Virus record (IMG/VR): IMGVR_UViG_3300025073_000105
Span: 1 to 38,637 of that record
Reading direction: 5' to 3' (one strand)
From: a virus
Length of the DNA stretch: 38,637 nucleotides
Position numbers and translations under genes: made by a program. Positions 22,525-30,784 of this stretch are shown here, piece by piece; the first letter of the stretch is position 1, and every line of letters begins with the position of its first letter. The notes under the pieces were generated by a model, which saw nothing but the letters and a program-made list of their open reading frames with translations, ran no database searches and was not told the origin of the DNA.

Positions 22525-24294
22525 ATGGCATTATATCAAAACACAAAATTACAAACATACTATGACCAATTGTTACATTACGGTTATGAAACAGACCAAG
22601 CAAAACAATTGACTGACGCTTATGCTGTAAAAAATAATTTAGTTACTTCTCAACCATCTCAACCACAACAACAACAACAATATCAAACACAACCTTATCA
22701 ACCACAACAGCCAACGCAGCCACAATCTAATTCAAATATAACGTGGAATCTTTCTTCTTGGACAAGTTCTGGTTCTAATTGGACAAAACAACCTGTTCTT
22801 ACAATTAATGGACAACAATATATTTTTAATACACCACAAGAATATATCAACAAATTAAATGAACTAAAATCAGGGGGTGCAACTGGTAATTTAGATTTAT
22901 TTGCTAGTCAGTTTCAAAATATAGTTCCAAATTTCATAAAACAACCAGTTGTAGCTGAAACACACCAAAGTAAAACTGGAACTTTTAATGCTCAAGGGAT
23001 GTTTGTTCCTGATGTTCCAAAAAATGTTTCACCACAAAATAGTTTTAATGTTGGGCAAAGAGTTAATGGACCAGAGGCAATAGCTGCTGCCAAAGCAGCT
23101 GGTTATACACTTAAAAATGGGTCTGATATAGGTTCTTCTTGGCCTTCTTATGAAATTGCTGCTCCTACTAATCAAAATCAACTCTACCAAACCGAATATG
23201 ATAGGATTAAAGCTCAATATCCTAATGACCCACAACAAGCTTTACAAGTGTTTAAAGCAGCTAACCCTAATGCTCCAAAGGATTTTGTAACACAAATAAG
23301 TTCTACTGGAAGTAATAATCCAACTGTTCAACCACAACCTACACAACAACCTGTACAAAATCAATTATATCAAACTGAATACGACCGTATTGCCGCTCAA
23401 TATCCAAACGACCCAACTACGGCACTGCAAGTTTTTAAAGCTGCTAATCCAAACGCTCCAAAGGATTTTGTGCCTCAAATAACTCAACCTCAACAAAACC
23501 AAGAACAACAGTCTCAACAGTTCCAGGACATGTCACAACTTCCTTCAAACATTACATCTTCTCCTCAATGGTCTCAACTTTCTCCAGACCAACAAGCACT
23601 TATTAAACTATACTACTCTGGTTCACAAGCAGGTACAGCGGAACAGAAAGCTAGAATAGATTTAGCTTTAAATGAAGCAATCAAAGTAGCTGATCCTTGG
23701 TTAAAAGAACAAGTAAATATTGTTAAAGACGAATTAAATAGAGGAGCTGGTTCAATCCAAGGTGATTATCAAAGTAAGAGTAATGATTTACAAAATAGAG
23801 TTAAAAGCATTCAAGAAGATTTAGCTTACAACAAAGAGAATTTGACACTCGACCAACAAACTGAACTATCATCACAATTAAGAAAATATAAAGGAGATTT
23901 ATTTAATATCCAACAATCTGCCGCTGAAGCAGGACTTGCTTTTTCTTCACCTCGCACTACCGCTGAATCTAATTTAGGTGCAGCAAATCAAGATATAGTA
24001 CAAAGTACTCAACAGAAATATGGTAGAGCATTAAGAGAACAGGAAATGACTGCTCAACGCAACCTAGCAACTCTTAAGCAAGGTGCTGCTGATTTAGAGC
24101 GACAACGTCAAGAAAGTCTTACTACTATACAACGTGGTGCAGAAAAACAATTAGGCAGTAATACAACTCCAATATTTGCTGGAGTGCCACAACTTGGTGG
24201 ATTATCTGGAACAATTCCTGGTCAACAAGGTCAATATGTCACTAACTTAGCTGGTTCATTATTAAATAATCCTTTAAATCAGTTATTAAAATAA
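22525..24294 (+). CDS. 589-aa Gln-rich candidate ejection/internal virion protein
   Basis: The N-terminal 40-75 segment is almost pure Gln/Pro. Two near-identical units of about 41 residues (NQLYQTEYDRIKAQYPNDP... and the same start with IAAQ, at about 218-258 and 279-319) end ALQVFKAANPNAPKDFV. Residues about 370-540 are long coiled coils (VNIVKDELNRGAGSIQGDYQ and following), and the C-terminus is Gly/Gln-rich. Podovirus ejection proteins often combine low-complexity ends and coiled coils. It starts a run of three large genes likely carried in the capsid. Confidence 0.5.
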   Translation: MALYQNTKLQTYYDQLLHYGYETDQAKQLTDAYAVKNNLVTSQPSQPQQQQQYQTQPYQPQQPTQPQSNSNITWNLSSWTSSGSNWTKQPVLTINGQQYIFNTPQEYINKLNELKSGGATGNLDLFASQFQNIVPNFIKQPVVAETHQSKTGTFNAQGMFVPDVPKNVSPQNSFNVGQRVNGPEAIAAAKAAGYTLKNGSDIGSSWPSYEIAAPTNQNQLYQTEYDRIKAQYPNDPQQALQVFKAANPNAPKDFVTQISSTGSNNPTVQPQPTQQPVQNQLYQTEYDRIAAQYPNDPTTALQVFKAANPNAPKDFVPQITQPQQNQEQQSQQFQDMSQLPSNITSSPQWSQLSPDQQALIKLYYSGSQAGTAEQKARIDLALNEAIKVADPWLKEQVNIVKDELNRGAGSIQGDYQSKSNDLQNRVKSIQEDLAYNKENLTLDQQTELSSQLRKYKGDLFNIQQSAAEAGLAFSSPRTTAESNLGAANQDIVQSTQQKYGRALREQEMTAQRNLATLKQGAADLERQRQESLTTIQRGAEKQLGSNTTPIFAGVPQLGGLSGTIPGQQGQYVTNLAGSLLNNPLNQLLK

Positions 24295-24295
24295 T

Positions 24296-26137
24296 ATGGC
24301 TCTAACCGTAGCACAAATAAAAGCACAAGGATATACTATATTGACAGATCCAAGTCAGATAAAAAACTTTGACATCGCAGGACAATCTGGAGTCTCTGGT
24401 GCAAAAGGTTCTTTTCTTTACGGGAAACCAAAAGCAGGTGCTAGTCTTGGTGGAACTCTACCACCAGAAAAACCTGTAGCTCAAGCTTTACCAAATCCTG
24501 CACTTGCTAATCCTCAACTTCCAAGTGGAGATAGACAACTTCCTGCTTCTGGACAAGGTTCAATGGCAGCATTTCAAGATGTGCTAAAAAATATTTCATA
24601 CAGCACATTGCAACAAAACAAACCATCTGTGGCTGATGTTATTAATCAGTATACCGACAAAGGATTATCTCTTGTTAATCCTGGTGCTATTGAGAATGCT
24701 TATAAACAACAATCTGATTTGTACGCTCGTCCTATTGGAGATATTTACCAATCTACAATGACAGCAATGCAAGAGGTTGAAAAATCTAAGCAAGAGAAAT
24801 TTAATACTGTCGCTCAAGACATTTTTAAGAGTGCTCCTGGATTTATCTCATCTCTCACTGGCGAAGAGTTTGACCAATTTAAGAACTTACAGTTTAGTCC
24901 TGAAATGCAGGTTAAACTTAAGACTGCACAAGATTCAGCTAAACAAGAAGATAATAAATTTCAGTTTGTTCCTACTACCGAAAATCAACCTGGTGGTGCT
25001 TTCGATCCTAAAACTGGTAATTTTACACCTAGTTCCCCAACCCCTGGCCCTACAAGCGATGGTGGTTCGATTAGTTTCCGTACAAATAACCCTGGAAACA
25101 TTAAATGGACTGGTGCTCCTTGGCAAACTGCTCTTGGTGGTGTGGATTCTGGTATTAAAGCAACAGACGGTGGTTCATTTGCTAAGTTCCCTACTCTTGA
25201 AGCTGGAACTAATGCCCAAAAACAATTGCTCACTGGTTCTGGTTACGCAAACCTAACCTTAGACGCTGCAATGAAGCGTTGGAGTAATAACGGTTATGGT
25301 GCAAGCGTCTCTCCTACACTCCCAGCGAATGCTAAGATGAGTACACTCTCTCCTACACAACTTTCTACTTTGATGGAAGACATGAAAAAACGTGAAGGTT
25401 TTACTGCACCTAAACAAGCTGGACCAAGCATAGAAGCACAAAATTGGTATTTACAAATAAAACAAGGAAAACAAAAACTATCTGATATTCAAGGGAGTAG
25501 TACAAAAGATACTGCAAGACTTAAGAATGAAGTTTTGGCACTCCAAGCAAAGGACGGTAACATATCAAATATCGATGTTCAGACAAACATGAAACTTCAA
25601 GACAAACTCATCACTCTTGATGGTTTAATTGAAGATTTAAAAGGTAAGGTTGGTGCTGGAACTGGTGTAGTAGGTCCGACAGTTATGGCTAGATTTTCAG
25701 GTGTATCTCATCTTACTGGTTCTGAACAAAATTTTGTTGGTAGTATAAAACAAATCGTCTCAGCTGAAACTCTAAAAACTCTTACTGATCTTAAAAAAGC
25801 TGGTGGTACTTTAGGTGCTCTTAATGTAGAGGAACTTAAAATGTTGCAAGGTGCTGCTTCGAAGATTAATGGTTGGGAAGTTAGGGATGAAAATGGTAAT
25901 GGTAAAGGACAGTGGGCTATTTCTGAAGATGATTTTACCAAAGAACTTGAAACACTTAAAAAATACACTGAGCTCGCTATCAAAAATGCAGGTGGTACAA
26001 CTGGGATTATAAATACTTTAGAACAAAATCTTGCTAGTAACCCTGAAAAAGTTGAAGAATATAATGCGTTAGTTGCCGATAATCCAGGTTTGTCAGAAGA
26101 TGATATAAATCAATTACTAGGATTTAACCAACCATAA
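24296..26137 (+). CDS. Virion-associated protein with lysozyme-like (peptidoglycan-degrading) domain
   Basis: 613 aa. The domain at about 257-370 begins SFRTNNPGNIKW and continues with FPTLEAGTNAQKQL and LDAAMKRWSNNGYGASVSP. This is the NPGNI-type lytic domain known from phage virion muramidases and transglycosylases. The flanks are low-complexity N-terminal and coiled-coil C-terminal regions (QDKLITLDGLIEDLKGKV). Expected role: local wall digestion during DNA entry, not lysis. Neighbours on both sides are large candidate ejection proteins; junctions are TAA-T-ATG. Confidence 0.65.
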   Translation: MALTVAQIKAQGYTILTDPSQIKNFDIAGQSGVSGAKGSFLYGKPKAGASLGGTLPPEKPVAQALPNPALANPQLPSGDRQLPASGQGSMAAFQDVLKNISYSTLQQNKPSVADVINQYTDKGLSLVNPGAIENAYKQQSDLYARPIGDIYQSTMTAMQEVEKSKQEKFNTVAQDIFKSAPGFISSLTGEEFDQFKNLQFSPEMQVKLKTAQDSAKQEDNKFQFVPTTENQPGGAFDPKTGNFTPSSPTPGPTSDGGSISFRTNNPGNIKWTGAPWQTALGGVDSGIKATDGGSFAKFPTLEAGTNAQKQLLTGSGYANLTLDAAMKRWSNNGYGASVSPTLPANAKMSTLSPTQLSTLMEDMKKREGFTAPKQAGPSIEAQNWYLQIKQGKQKLSDIQGSSTKDTARLKNEVLALQAKDGNISNIDVQTNMKLQDKLITLDGLIEDLKGKVGAGTGVVGPTVMARFSGVSHLTGSEQNFVGSIKQIVSAETLKTLTDLKKAGGTLGALNVEELKMLQGAASKINGWEVRDENGNGKGQWAISEDDFTKELETLKKYTELAIKNAGGTTGIINTLEQNLASNPEKVEEYNALVADNPGLSEDDINQLLGFNQP

Positions 26138-26138
26138 T

Positions 26139-29114
26139 ATGTTAACACCAGAGCAAATAACAGAAATCAGAGCAAAAAGTAAGCTGCCACCGCTTGCTCC
26201 AATTGCATCTTTAGGTGGTACAACACAAAATACTGTCGGTAAATTTGATTATTTATTAAAGGCACCAAAAGAGGATAGTTATTTATCTAATTTAGGTACT
26301 GCGGCTGTTGAAACTGGTAAAGATTTAATGGGAGTAATACCAAAAAGAGCTGGCCAGCTGGAGCAAGGGCTAACTAGAACAGGAAATGATCAACAGAACG
26401 TCGGTCAGCTTGCTGTAAACGTCGCTGGGGCAGGGGCGGGGGCCATTAATGATGTTATTGGGTCTGTTTTTAATCTAGGAGTACAAGCAATTCCACAATT
26501 AATTAGAAAACCAGTAGGTGATGCAATCAAAAATTTATCAAATGCCATGGTAAATAACGAAACTATTTATACTGGTTTAAATTTTCTTAACAATAATATA
26601 GATAAATACAAAGAATGGGAAACAGAAAATCCTACTGAGGCTCAGCAAGTAAAGGATTTTGTTAATGTCGCTCTACTATATCCAGGAGCACCAGCAGCAA
26701 AGGGTGCGAGCGAAGTAGTTGGACAATCTATTGTAAAGCCTGCAGAAGCCGCTATAGCAAGCGGAGTATCAAAAGTAGGAGAAGTGGCTGGTAAAGTAGC
26801 CAAACCTATTGTGGAAGCAGGACAGGTGGCCAAGGAGTTCGCTGGCGGAGCTGTTGAGACTGTAGCAAAGGGTGCAAAACCTCTAGCAGAGAAACTAGCG
26901 TCTTATGGCACAAGTCAGTCCACAGGTTTATCCCCAGACACAATTAAAAGAATCATTTCAAACCCAGACGATTTTGCTCCAGAAGTAATGAAAACATACA
27001 CAAGAGAGGGTGTGGCACAAAAAGCAATCGGTGATATTAACACAAGATTAAAGAATTTAAGTGAAACAGGTAGCGAATATCAGGGAATTAGAGATAGTAA
27101 ACAGACGGTAATTGTTGATCCAAAAAATCTCACAACAGTTTTTGATAAATATGGAATCAAGTTTGATGAAGCTGGTAAAATTATAAGATCTAAAGATACT
27201 GTACCATTAAAAGGCGGAGATGTTTCTGCTATGGAAGATTTCTTTAAAATATATGGTGCCGATTCTTATTATGACAGTAACAGTTTCCTGAATGCTCGAA
27301 AGGCTTTAGATAACATGTCCAACTATGATAGAGCAACTGGTAGTGATATTTCCTCAAGAATTGCTAGAGATCTCCGTGGTGTTTATGATAAAGAAGGTAA
27401 GGCCCAGATTGATGGTTTAGCATCCTTAGATGCAAAATATGCACCAGAAGTAAAGATATTAAAGAAAGTTAAAAAGGATTATTTCAATGCTGATGGATCG
27501 ATGAAGGATAACGCTATTAGTAAAATAGCTAATCTTTCTAATGAGGGTAGAGACTCTGTTTTAAAAAGACTAGAGCAAGTAAGTCCTGGTATTGGTGAGA
27601 CTGTTAAGACATTGAAAGCGGTAGAAGACATTGAACGAGCTGCTGGACAAAAAGTAGGTACTTATGTAAGAGGTACTATTGCTGGCGGTGCTGTTTTAAC
27701 TGGTAACTTGCCAGCTATCGTTTTATCAATCATGTCAGAGCCTCGCATAGCTACTAAAATATTAAGAGGATATGGAAAGATGATTGGAGCCGAGGGAACT
27801 GCCGTTGAAAAAGTAGTTAAAGCGTTTGAAGGAGTAAAAGAAAATGTTGGTAGATCTTTAGAGCAAAAAGTCCCTAAAATGCCGAGGACATTAGAAGTAA
27901 AAAAAAAAGAAGTAAATAAAAAGTTTGATGCAGAGAAACAAAAAATGATCCCTGTAAAGAGTAGTGAGGTTGATATAAATAATATAATTATTGAACCTAG
28001 TGCGACTAACAAATTAGTAAAACGACAGATTAAATATTTAGATGAAATGACAACTGCAGAAAAAGAAAGTTACTTGAACTTTAAAAAAACTGCGTATAAT
28101 GATCACCAACCATTTGCTGATAGATTTAATAAGATTAATGAGAAATACAATCTTGAAACTTTTTCTCCTCAGTTCAAATCAGACGGACGTGCGGTGGAGA
28201 AATCCATAGAAGATTATGGACGTAATTTCAGCAAAGTATCAGATATGAATCGTGGTGCTTACATAGTTGATAATCTTGATAACGTTTCTAGTTTGATTAA
28301 AGATATTGAAAATACTTTTGTAGTTAAGAAAGTAAATGATAGATTTATTAACCAAACTCTTGGATATAGAGATTTCCTAATTAAAGTTGAATTACCTAAT
28401 GGAACAATTGGTGAGATCCAAATTATACCTAAAGAGATGGCAAAGGCTAAAGACGCTACACATATTCTTTATGAAGAATCTAGGACACTTGAAAGTCAAT
28501 CCAAATTAAGATTACTATCCCAAGAAGAAAAAAATCGAAAACTTACTCTTGAAATTAAACAGCAAAAAGTTTACAATAAAGCATGGGAACCATACAAACA
28601 AAGTTATGAATCTAATAAACAAAGCCTAGTTGATATTGGCAAAGGAAAGAATGCCCCAGTAGGGGAAACTTTTGGACAAATAACTGGGAAAGAACTTGGG
28701 GAGATAGTATCTAAAATAAAAGAAGGAGGCATTACTTTTGATATGATTAAGAAGTCGCCTCGTTCAAATGAACCTTTATTTGCCGTTTCGATCTATCCTG
28801 AAAATTCTGTTATATTAGATAGGAAAAATTTTACCACCAAAGATGTTTACGAATTTATAAGAAAGAATCGTAAGATGCTAGATAAACCAAACCATTTTTT
28901 AGGTGGTTGGTATGATACAGAATCTGGTAAAATTTATTTGGACGTTTCTATCGCTGTTAAAGATAAAACTAAAGCCGTTTCTTTAGGTAAAAAGTTTAAT
29001 CAGAAATCTGTTTTTGATTTGATGTCTTTAAAAGAAATTAATACTGGAGGAACTGGGGAATCATTAATCGGACAAAATATTTTACCTCGTATTCATTCAG
29101 CTAAAAAATTATAA
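26139..29114 (+). CDS. 991-aa multidomain candidate ejection/polyvalent protein with RelA/SpoT-like domain
   Basis: Residues 1-130 contain amphipathic and Ala/Gly-rich helices. 230-480 is a charged helical region and 505-535 is hydrophobic (TIAGGAVLTGNLPAIVLSIM). About 640-800 matches the RelA/SpoT synthetase core: a basic helix (GRAVEKSIEDYGRNF), D702 in SDMNRGAY, GYRD at 742-745, and EIQI at 759-762 followed by PKEMAKAKDATHILYEE. D702, Y743 and E759 occupy the positions of the metal-binding Asp, the GTP-stacking Tyr and the catalytic Glu in family members. A C-terminal region (about 840-975, FLGGWYDTESGKIYLDVS ... NQKSVFDLMSL) resembles domains seen in phage polyvalent proteins. Known enzymes of this fold make (p)ppGpp/(p)ppApp or modify tRNA 3' ends. 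The phage role is inferred: an effector delivered with the DNA. Confidence 0.6.
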   Translation: MLTPEQITEIRAKSKLPPLAPIASLGGTTQNTVGKFDYLLKAPKEDSYLSNLGTAAVETGKDLMGVIPKRAGQLEQGLTRTGNDQQNVGQLAVNVAGAGAGAINDVIGSVFNLGVQAIPQLIRKPVGDAIKNLSNAMVNNETIYTGLNFLNNNIDKYKEWETENPTEAQQVKDFVNVALLYPGAPAAKGASEVVGQSIVKPAEAAIASGVSKVGEVAGKVAKPIVEAGQVAKEFAGGAVETVAKGAKPLAEKLASYGTSQSTGLSPDTIKRIISNPDDFAPEVMKTYTREGVAQKAIGDINTRLKNLSETGSEYQGIRDSKQTVIVDPKNLTTVFDKYGIKFDEAGKIIRSKDTVPLKGGDVSAMEDFFKIYGADSYYDSNSFLNARKALDNMSNYDRATGSDISSRIARDLRGVYDKEGKAQIDGLASLDAKYAPEVKILKKVKKDYFNADGSMKDNAISKIANLSNEGRDSVLKRLEQVSPGIGETVKTLKAVEDIERAAGQKVGTYVRGTIAGGAVLTGNLPAIVLSIMSEPRIATKILRGYGKMIGAEGTAVEKVVKAFEGVKENVGRSLEQKVPKMPRTLEVKKKEVNKKFDAEKQKMIPVKSSEVDINNIIIEPSATNKLVKRQIKYLDEMTTAEKESYLNFKKTAYNDHQPFADRFNKINEKYNLETFSPQFKSDGRAVEKSIEDYGRNFSKVSDMNRGAYIVDNLDNVSSLIKDIENTFVVKKVNDRFINQTLGYRDFLIKVELPNGTIGEIQIIPKEMAKAKDATHILYEESRTLESQSKLRLLSQEEKNRKLTLEIKQQKVYNKAWEPYKQSYESNKQSLVDIGKGKNAPVGETFGQITGKELGEIVSKIKEGGITFDMIKKSPRSNEPLFAVSIYPENSVILDRKNFTTKDVYEFIRKNRKMLDKPNHFLGGWYDTESGKIYLDVSIAVKDKTKAVSLGKKFNQKSVFDLMSLKEINTGGTGESLIGQNILPRIHSAKKL

Positions 29115-29115
29115 T

Positions 29116-29364
29116 ATGCGTATTCCATTGCATACACTATTAAACAATATAGACGGTGAAATGAGAAGTATCTACAAAACAGAGCCAAATGAAGTAAGAT
29201 ATTTTAAAATAAACGGAGAAGATGAAGATAGAGAAATTAGAGTTTCTGGAACTTCCAGCGGTGGCTTGAAAGTTGAAGAACTTCAGGGCAAAAAATGGAA
29301 CATAAATACCACCGCATTACCAAGATTAGGTGATGGAGTTATTGAAGTTTCCAAGTCCGAATAA
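29116..29364 (+). CDS. 82-aa hypothetical protein
   Basis: Last rightward gene, joined to the 991-aa gene by TAA-T-ATG. Charged, with a possible small beta domain (YFKINGEDEDREIRVSGTSS) and no motif. Its 3' end overlaps the end of the convergent HAD gene by 26 bp. It may be an immunity or chaperone partner for its upstream neighbour (inference from position only). Confidence 0.6.
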   Translation: MRIPLHTLLNNIDGEMRSIYKTEPNEVRYFKINGEDEDREIRVSGTSSGGLKVEELQGKKWNINTTALPRLGDGVIEVSKSE

Positions 29365-29845
29365 CCTCTTCCCAATCCATAAACTTAACTGCTTTATTGT
29401 CAATGTACATATCAGCAGAAGGTTTATTATTTGTTACTTCGTCAAATGGAATCTCGTATTTATTTAACCAAGCAATCACTCTGTCTTTCTTCCATACCAA
29501 ATCACCACCAAAATCAGGATTCAAACGGGTTGTAAGAATAATAATCTTATAACCTGTTTTTTTAAACCCAATCAATGCTTCTTTAGCAGCTAACTTTGGT
29601 TCACCTTCAACGAATCCATCACCAAAAGGTTGTTGTTTACACAATGTGCCGTCTAAATCAATACAAACAACTTTACCTTTGCGAACTTTTTTCATTGCCT
29701 CACTAATTTCTTCTTTGGTTTTACCGTTAAATCTTGATTTAACTGATTTATCACCACCTAGACTGCCTAATTGTGCTGCAAATATTAGTTTTTTCATATC
29801 ACCGCAGCAATTACAAACTAAATTTATTGGTTGGTTGTTGTTCAT
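29339..29845 (-). CDS. HAD-superfamily phosphatase
   Basis: 168 aa. Motif I CIDLDGTLC (nucleophile D63, acid D65), motif II ILTTR (about 104-107), motif III/IV NNKPSADMYIDN (K141, D145, D149). The N-terminal 50 residues are an unusual extension with CNCC (11-14) and a basic, mobile-looking LGSLGGDKSVKSRFNGK segment. HAD phosphatases of this size in phages include nucleotide and DNA 3'/5'-phosphatases; the substrate cannot be told. Downstream end of the leftward operon; the 3' ends overlap convergently with the 82-aa gene. Confidence 0.75.
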   Translation of the reverse strand: MNNNQPINLVCNCCGDMKKLIFAAQLGSLGGDKSVKSRFNGKTKEEISEAMKKVRKGKVVCIDLDGTLCKQQPFGDGFVEGEPKLAAKEALIGFKKTGYKIIILTTRLNPDFGGDLVWKKDRVIAWLNKYEIPFDEVTNNKPSADMYIDNKAVKFMDWEEVIRTWKLQ

Positions 29846-29849
29846 ACAT

Positions 29850-30029
29850 TTATTGTTTAGGAGGTAAAACTTGTTTAAATTGTAAGCCGAGTAATTTATA
29901 AAGGTGAAAATCTTTTTCTCTCAAAGTTGTGCAACCTGTTAAATCTTTGTGAATCTGTTAAAAACCTTTTTCTACGATGTAATATTTTTGTTCTCCGTAA
30001 ACGTCTTTTGTGTAGTATTTATAAATCAT
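29850..30029 (-). pseudogene. Small phage protein interrupted by an in-frame TAA
   Basis: ATG at 30029 begins MIYKYYTKDVYGEQKYYI and reads 23 codons to TAA at 29960-29958. The same frame continues for 35 more codons (QIHKDLTGCTTLREKDFHLY... FKQVLPPKQ) to TAA at 29852-29850. Together the two halves look like one typical small phage protein of about 60 residues (…DVYG…YY…LTG…FHLYKLLGL.F.QVLPP). Interpretation: recent loss, a sequencing or assembly error, or stop read-through. Gene context is otherwise intact (ATG of HAD follows 5 nt later). Confidence 0.55.
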
Positions 30030-30036
30030 ATAGTTT

Positions 30037-30285
30037 TTAGTTAAAATGTTTTAATGCTTGAGTAATATTATCAACGAAGAATCCAGCGAAATAATCAGAT
30101 TGTGAATCATTATAATCATTCTTTCGTCTTACTTTGATACAAATTGCTTCTTGACTTTCACCACCATTTTTAATAAAACTGATTTCTCTTTCTTTGCCCG
30201 TTACCCAGTACATATTATTGTCATTCTTTTGAACTTTTAAACCTGTAAATTTCTCTATTTTTTTAATTGCATTTTGAATGTTCAT
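30037..30285 (-). CDS. 82-aa conserved-type small phage protein
   Basis: Begins MNIQNAIKKIEKFTGLKVQK and includes ICIKVRRKNDYNDSQSDYF, then AGFFVDNITQALKHF. The pattern (helix, beta-rich core with RRxxDxxDSxSDYFxGxFxDNITQA) is familiar from many unrelated phages, where its function is unknown. It follows the 36-aa gene with a 2-nt gap (TAA-AT-ATG). Confidence 0.65.
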   Translation of the reverse strand: MNIQNAIKKIEKFTGLKVQKNDNNMYWVTGKEREISFIKNGGESQEAICIKVRRKNDYNDSQSDYFAGFFVDNITQALKHFN

Positions 30286-30287
30286 AT

Positions 30288-30398
30288 TTAATATCTTATT
30301 AATTTAAGTCCAAGAGCATAACCTATTGCGAACAGTGTCGCTAACTCCAGAATCTTGCTCATTAATCTGAAGATGAATTTTTTAAAGAATCTTTTCAT
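30288..30398 (-). CDS. 36-aa small membrane protein
   Basis: MKRFFKKFIFRLMSKILEL then a hydrophobic stretch (ATLFAIGYALGLKLI). A basic N-terminus plus one membrane helix. Directly downstream of a sigma70 promoter (30456-30484), so likely expressed; translation coupled to the 82-aa gene. Function unknown. Confidence 0.55.
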   Translation of the reverse strand: MKRFFKKFIFRLMSKILELATLFAIGYALGLKLIRY

Positions 30399-30455
30399 AT
30401 TGTTTTTTACTTTCTTGCTTACGACTTTTGTTGTTGCTCTCTCTCCAACATTTAT

Positions 30456-30484
30456 AGTATACCACGAACCGCTTCGTCTGTCAA
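30456..30484 (-). promoter_or_regulatory. Sigma70 promoter (minus strand)
   Basis: TTGACA (30484-30479), 17 bp, TATACT (30461-30456). The spacer contains CGAAGCGGTTCG, a 4-bp inverted repeat that might be an operator. It starts the last leftward segment (36-aa, 82-aa, interrupted gene, HAD), immediately downstream of a terminator. Confidence 0.8.
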
Positions 30485-30498
30485 GTATAACTGTGAAT

Positions 30499-30524
30499 AA
30501 AAAAAGCCACCTATTAAAGTGGCT
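30499..30524 (-). terminator. Intrinsic terminator (minus strand)
   Basis: On the minus strand, AGCCAC (30524-30519), an 8-nt loop and GTGGCT (30510-30505) are followed by a run of U residues (to 30499). The perfect 6-bp stem and U-tract end the methyltransferase segment just before the next promoter. Confidence 0.85.
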
Positions 30525-30539
30525 AATCCTAGAGATTTT

Positions 30540-30599
30540 TTACGATTTAGTAAGTGCTATCCCCACAAAAACTCCGAGTATAAAAAGTACCATACACAT
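30540..30599 (-). CDS. 19-aa hydrophobic micropeptide with SD site
   Basis: ATG at 30599 encodes MCMVLFILGVFVGIALTKS, a single membrane helix. GGAG lies 6 nt upstream, within AAGGTGGAG. A hairpin (CCACC/GGTGG, 30608-30623) would hide most of that site. A terminator follows its stop. Real expression is plausible but unproven. Confidence 0.5.
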   Translation of the reverse strand: MCMVLFILGVFVGIALTKS

Positions 30600-30607
30600 T
30601 TTAATCT

Positions 30608-30628
30608 CCACCTTAAACGGTGGTTTTT
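30608..30628 (+). terminator. Possible terminator for rightward (late) transcription
   Basis: On the plus strand, CCACC (30608-30612), loop TTAAAC, GGTGG (30619-30623), then five U residues. It lies about 1.2 kb beyond the last rightward gene, and no nearer terminator is seen there. On the minus strand the same hairpin covers the SD of the 19-aa ORF. Either role is possible. Confidence 0.45.
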
Positions 30629-30633
30629 ATTTT

Positions 30634-30768
30634 CCACCCAACCGACCTGCCCAACAGATTATTGTGCAAAGCGGACGAAAGATAGGTAATACTTTTCAGT
30701 ATTATCCGCTTGAAAGAACACTCTGTGGTCTACTTTCTAAAGGTAGGATCCGACAGATTGGTTGAGGG
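30634..30768 (-). ncRNA. Structured intergenic region after the methyltransferase gene
   Basis: No ORF. Inverted repeats suggest a fold: an outer CAACC/GGTTG pair (about 30637-30641 with about 30758-30762); a hairpin of GCGGA/TCCGC plus TAATAC/GTATTA near 30670-30712; and on the minus strand CTAcCTTT/AAAGTAG near 30735-30751. There is no U-tract and no promoter inside. It could be a 3' UTR structure or an RNA gene; I recognise no family. Confidence 0.35.
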
Positions 30769-30784
30769 GAAATAGTCTACAACT

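Noticed and set aside
24777-25256. Plus-strand 159-codon Leu-rich ORF inside the lysozyme-domain gene
   Set aside because: Leu-rich out-of-frame translation of a Thr/Gln/Lys-rich gene, with no start signal.
30355-30765. Plus-strand ORF of 136 codons with hydrophobic start
   Set aside because: It runs across a terminator, a promoter and a folded intergenic region, and overlaps the minus-strand 36-aa gene; it is a shadow.
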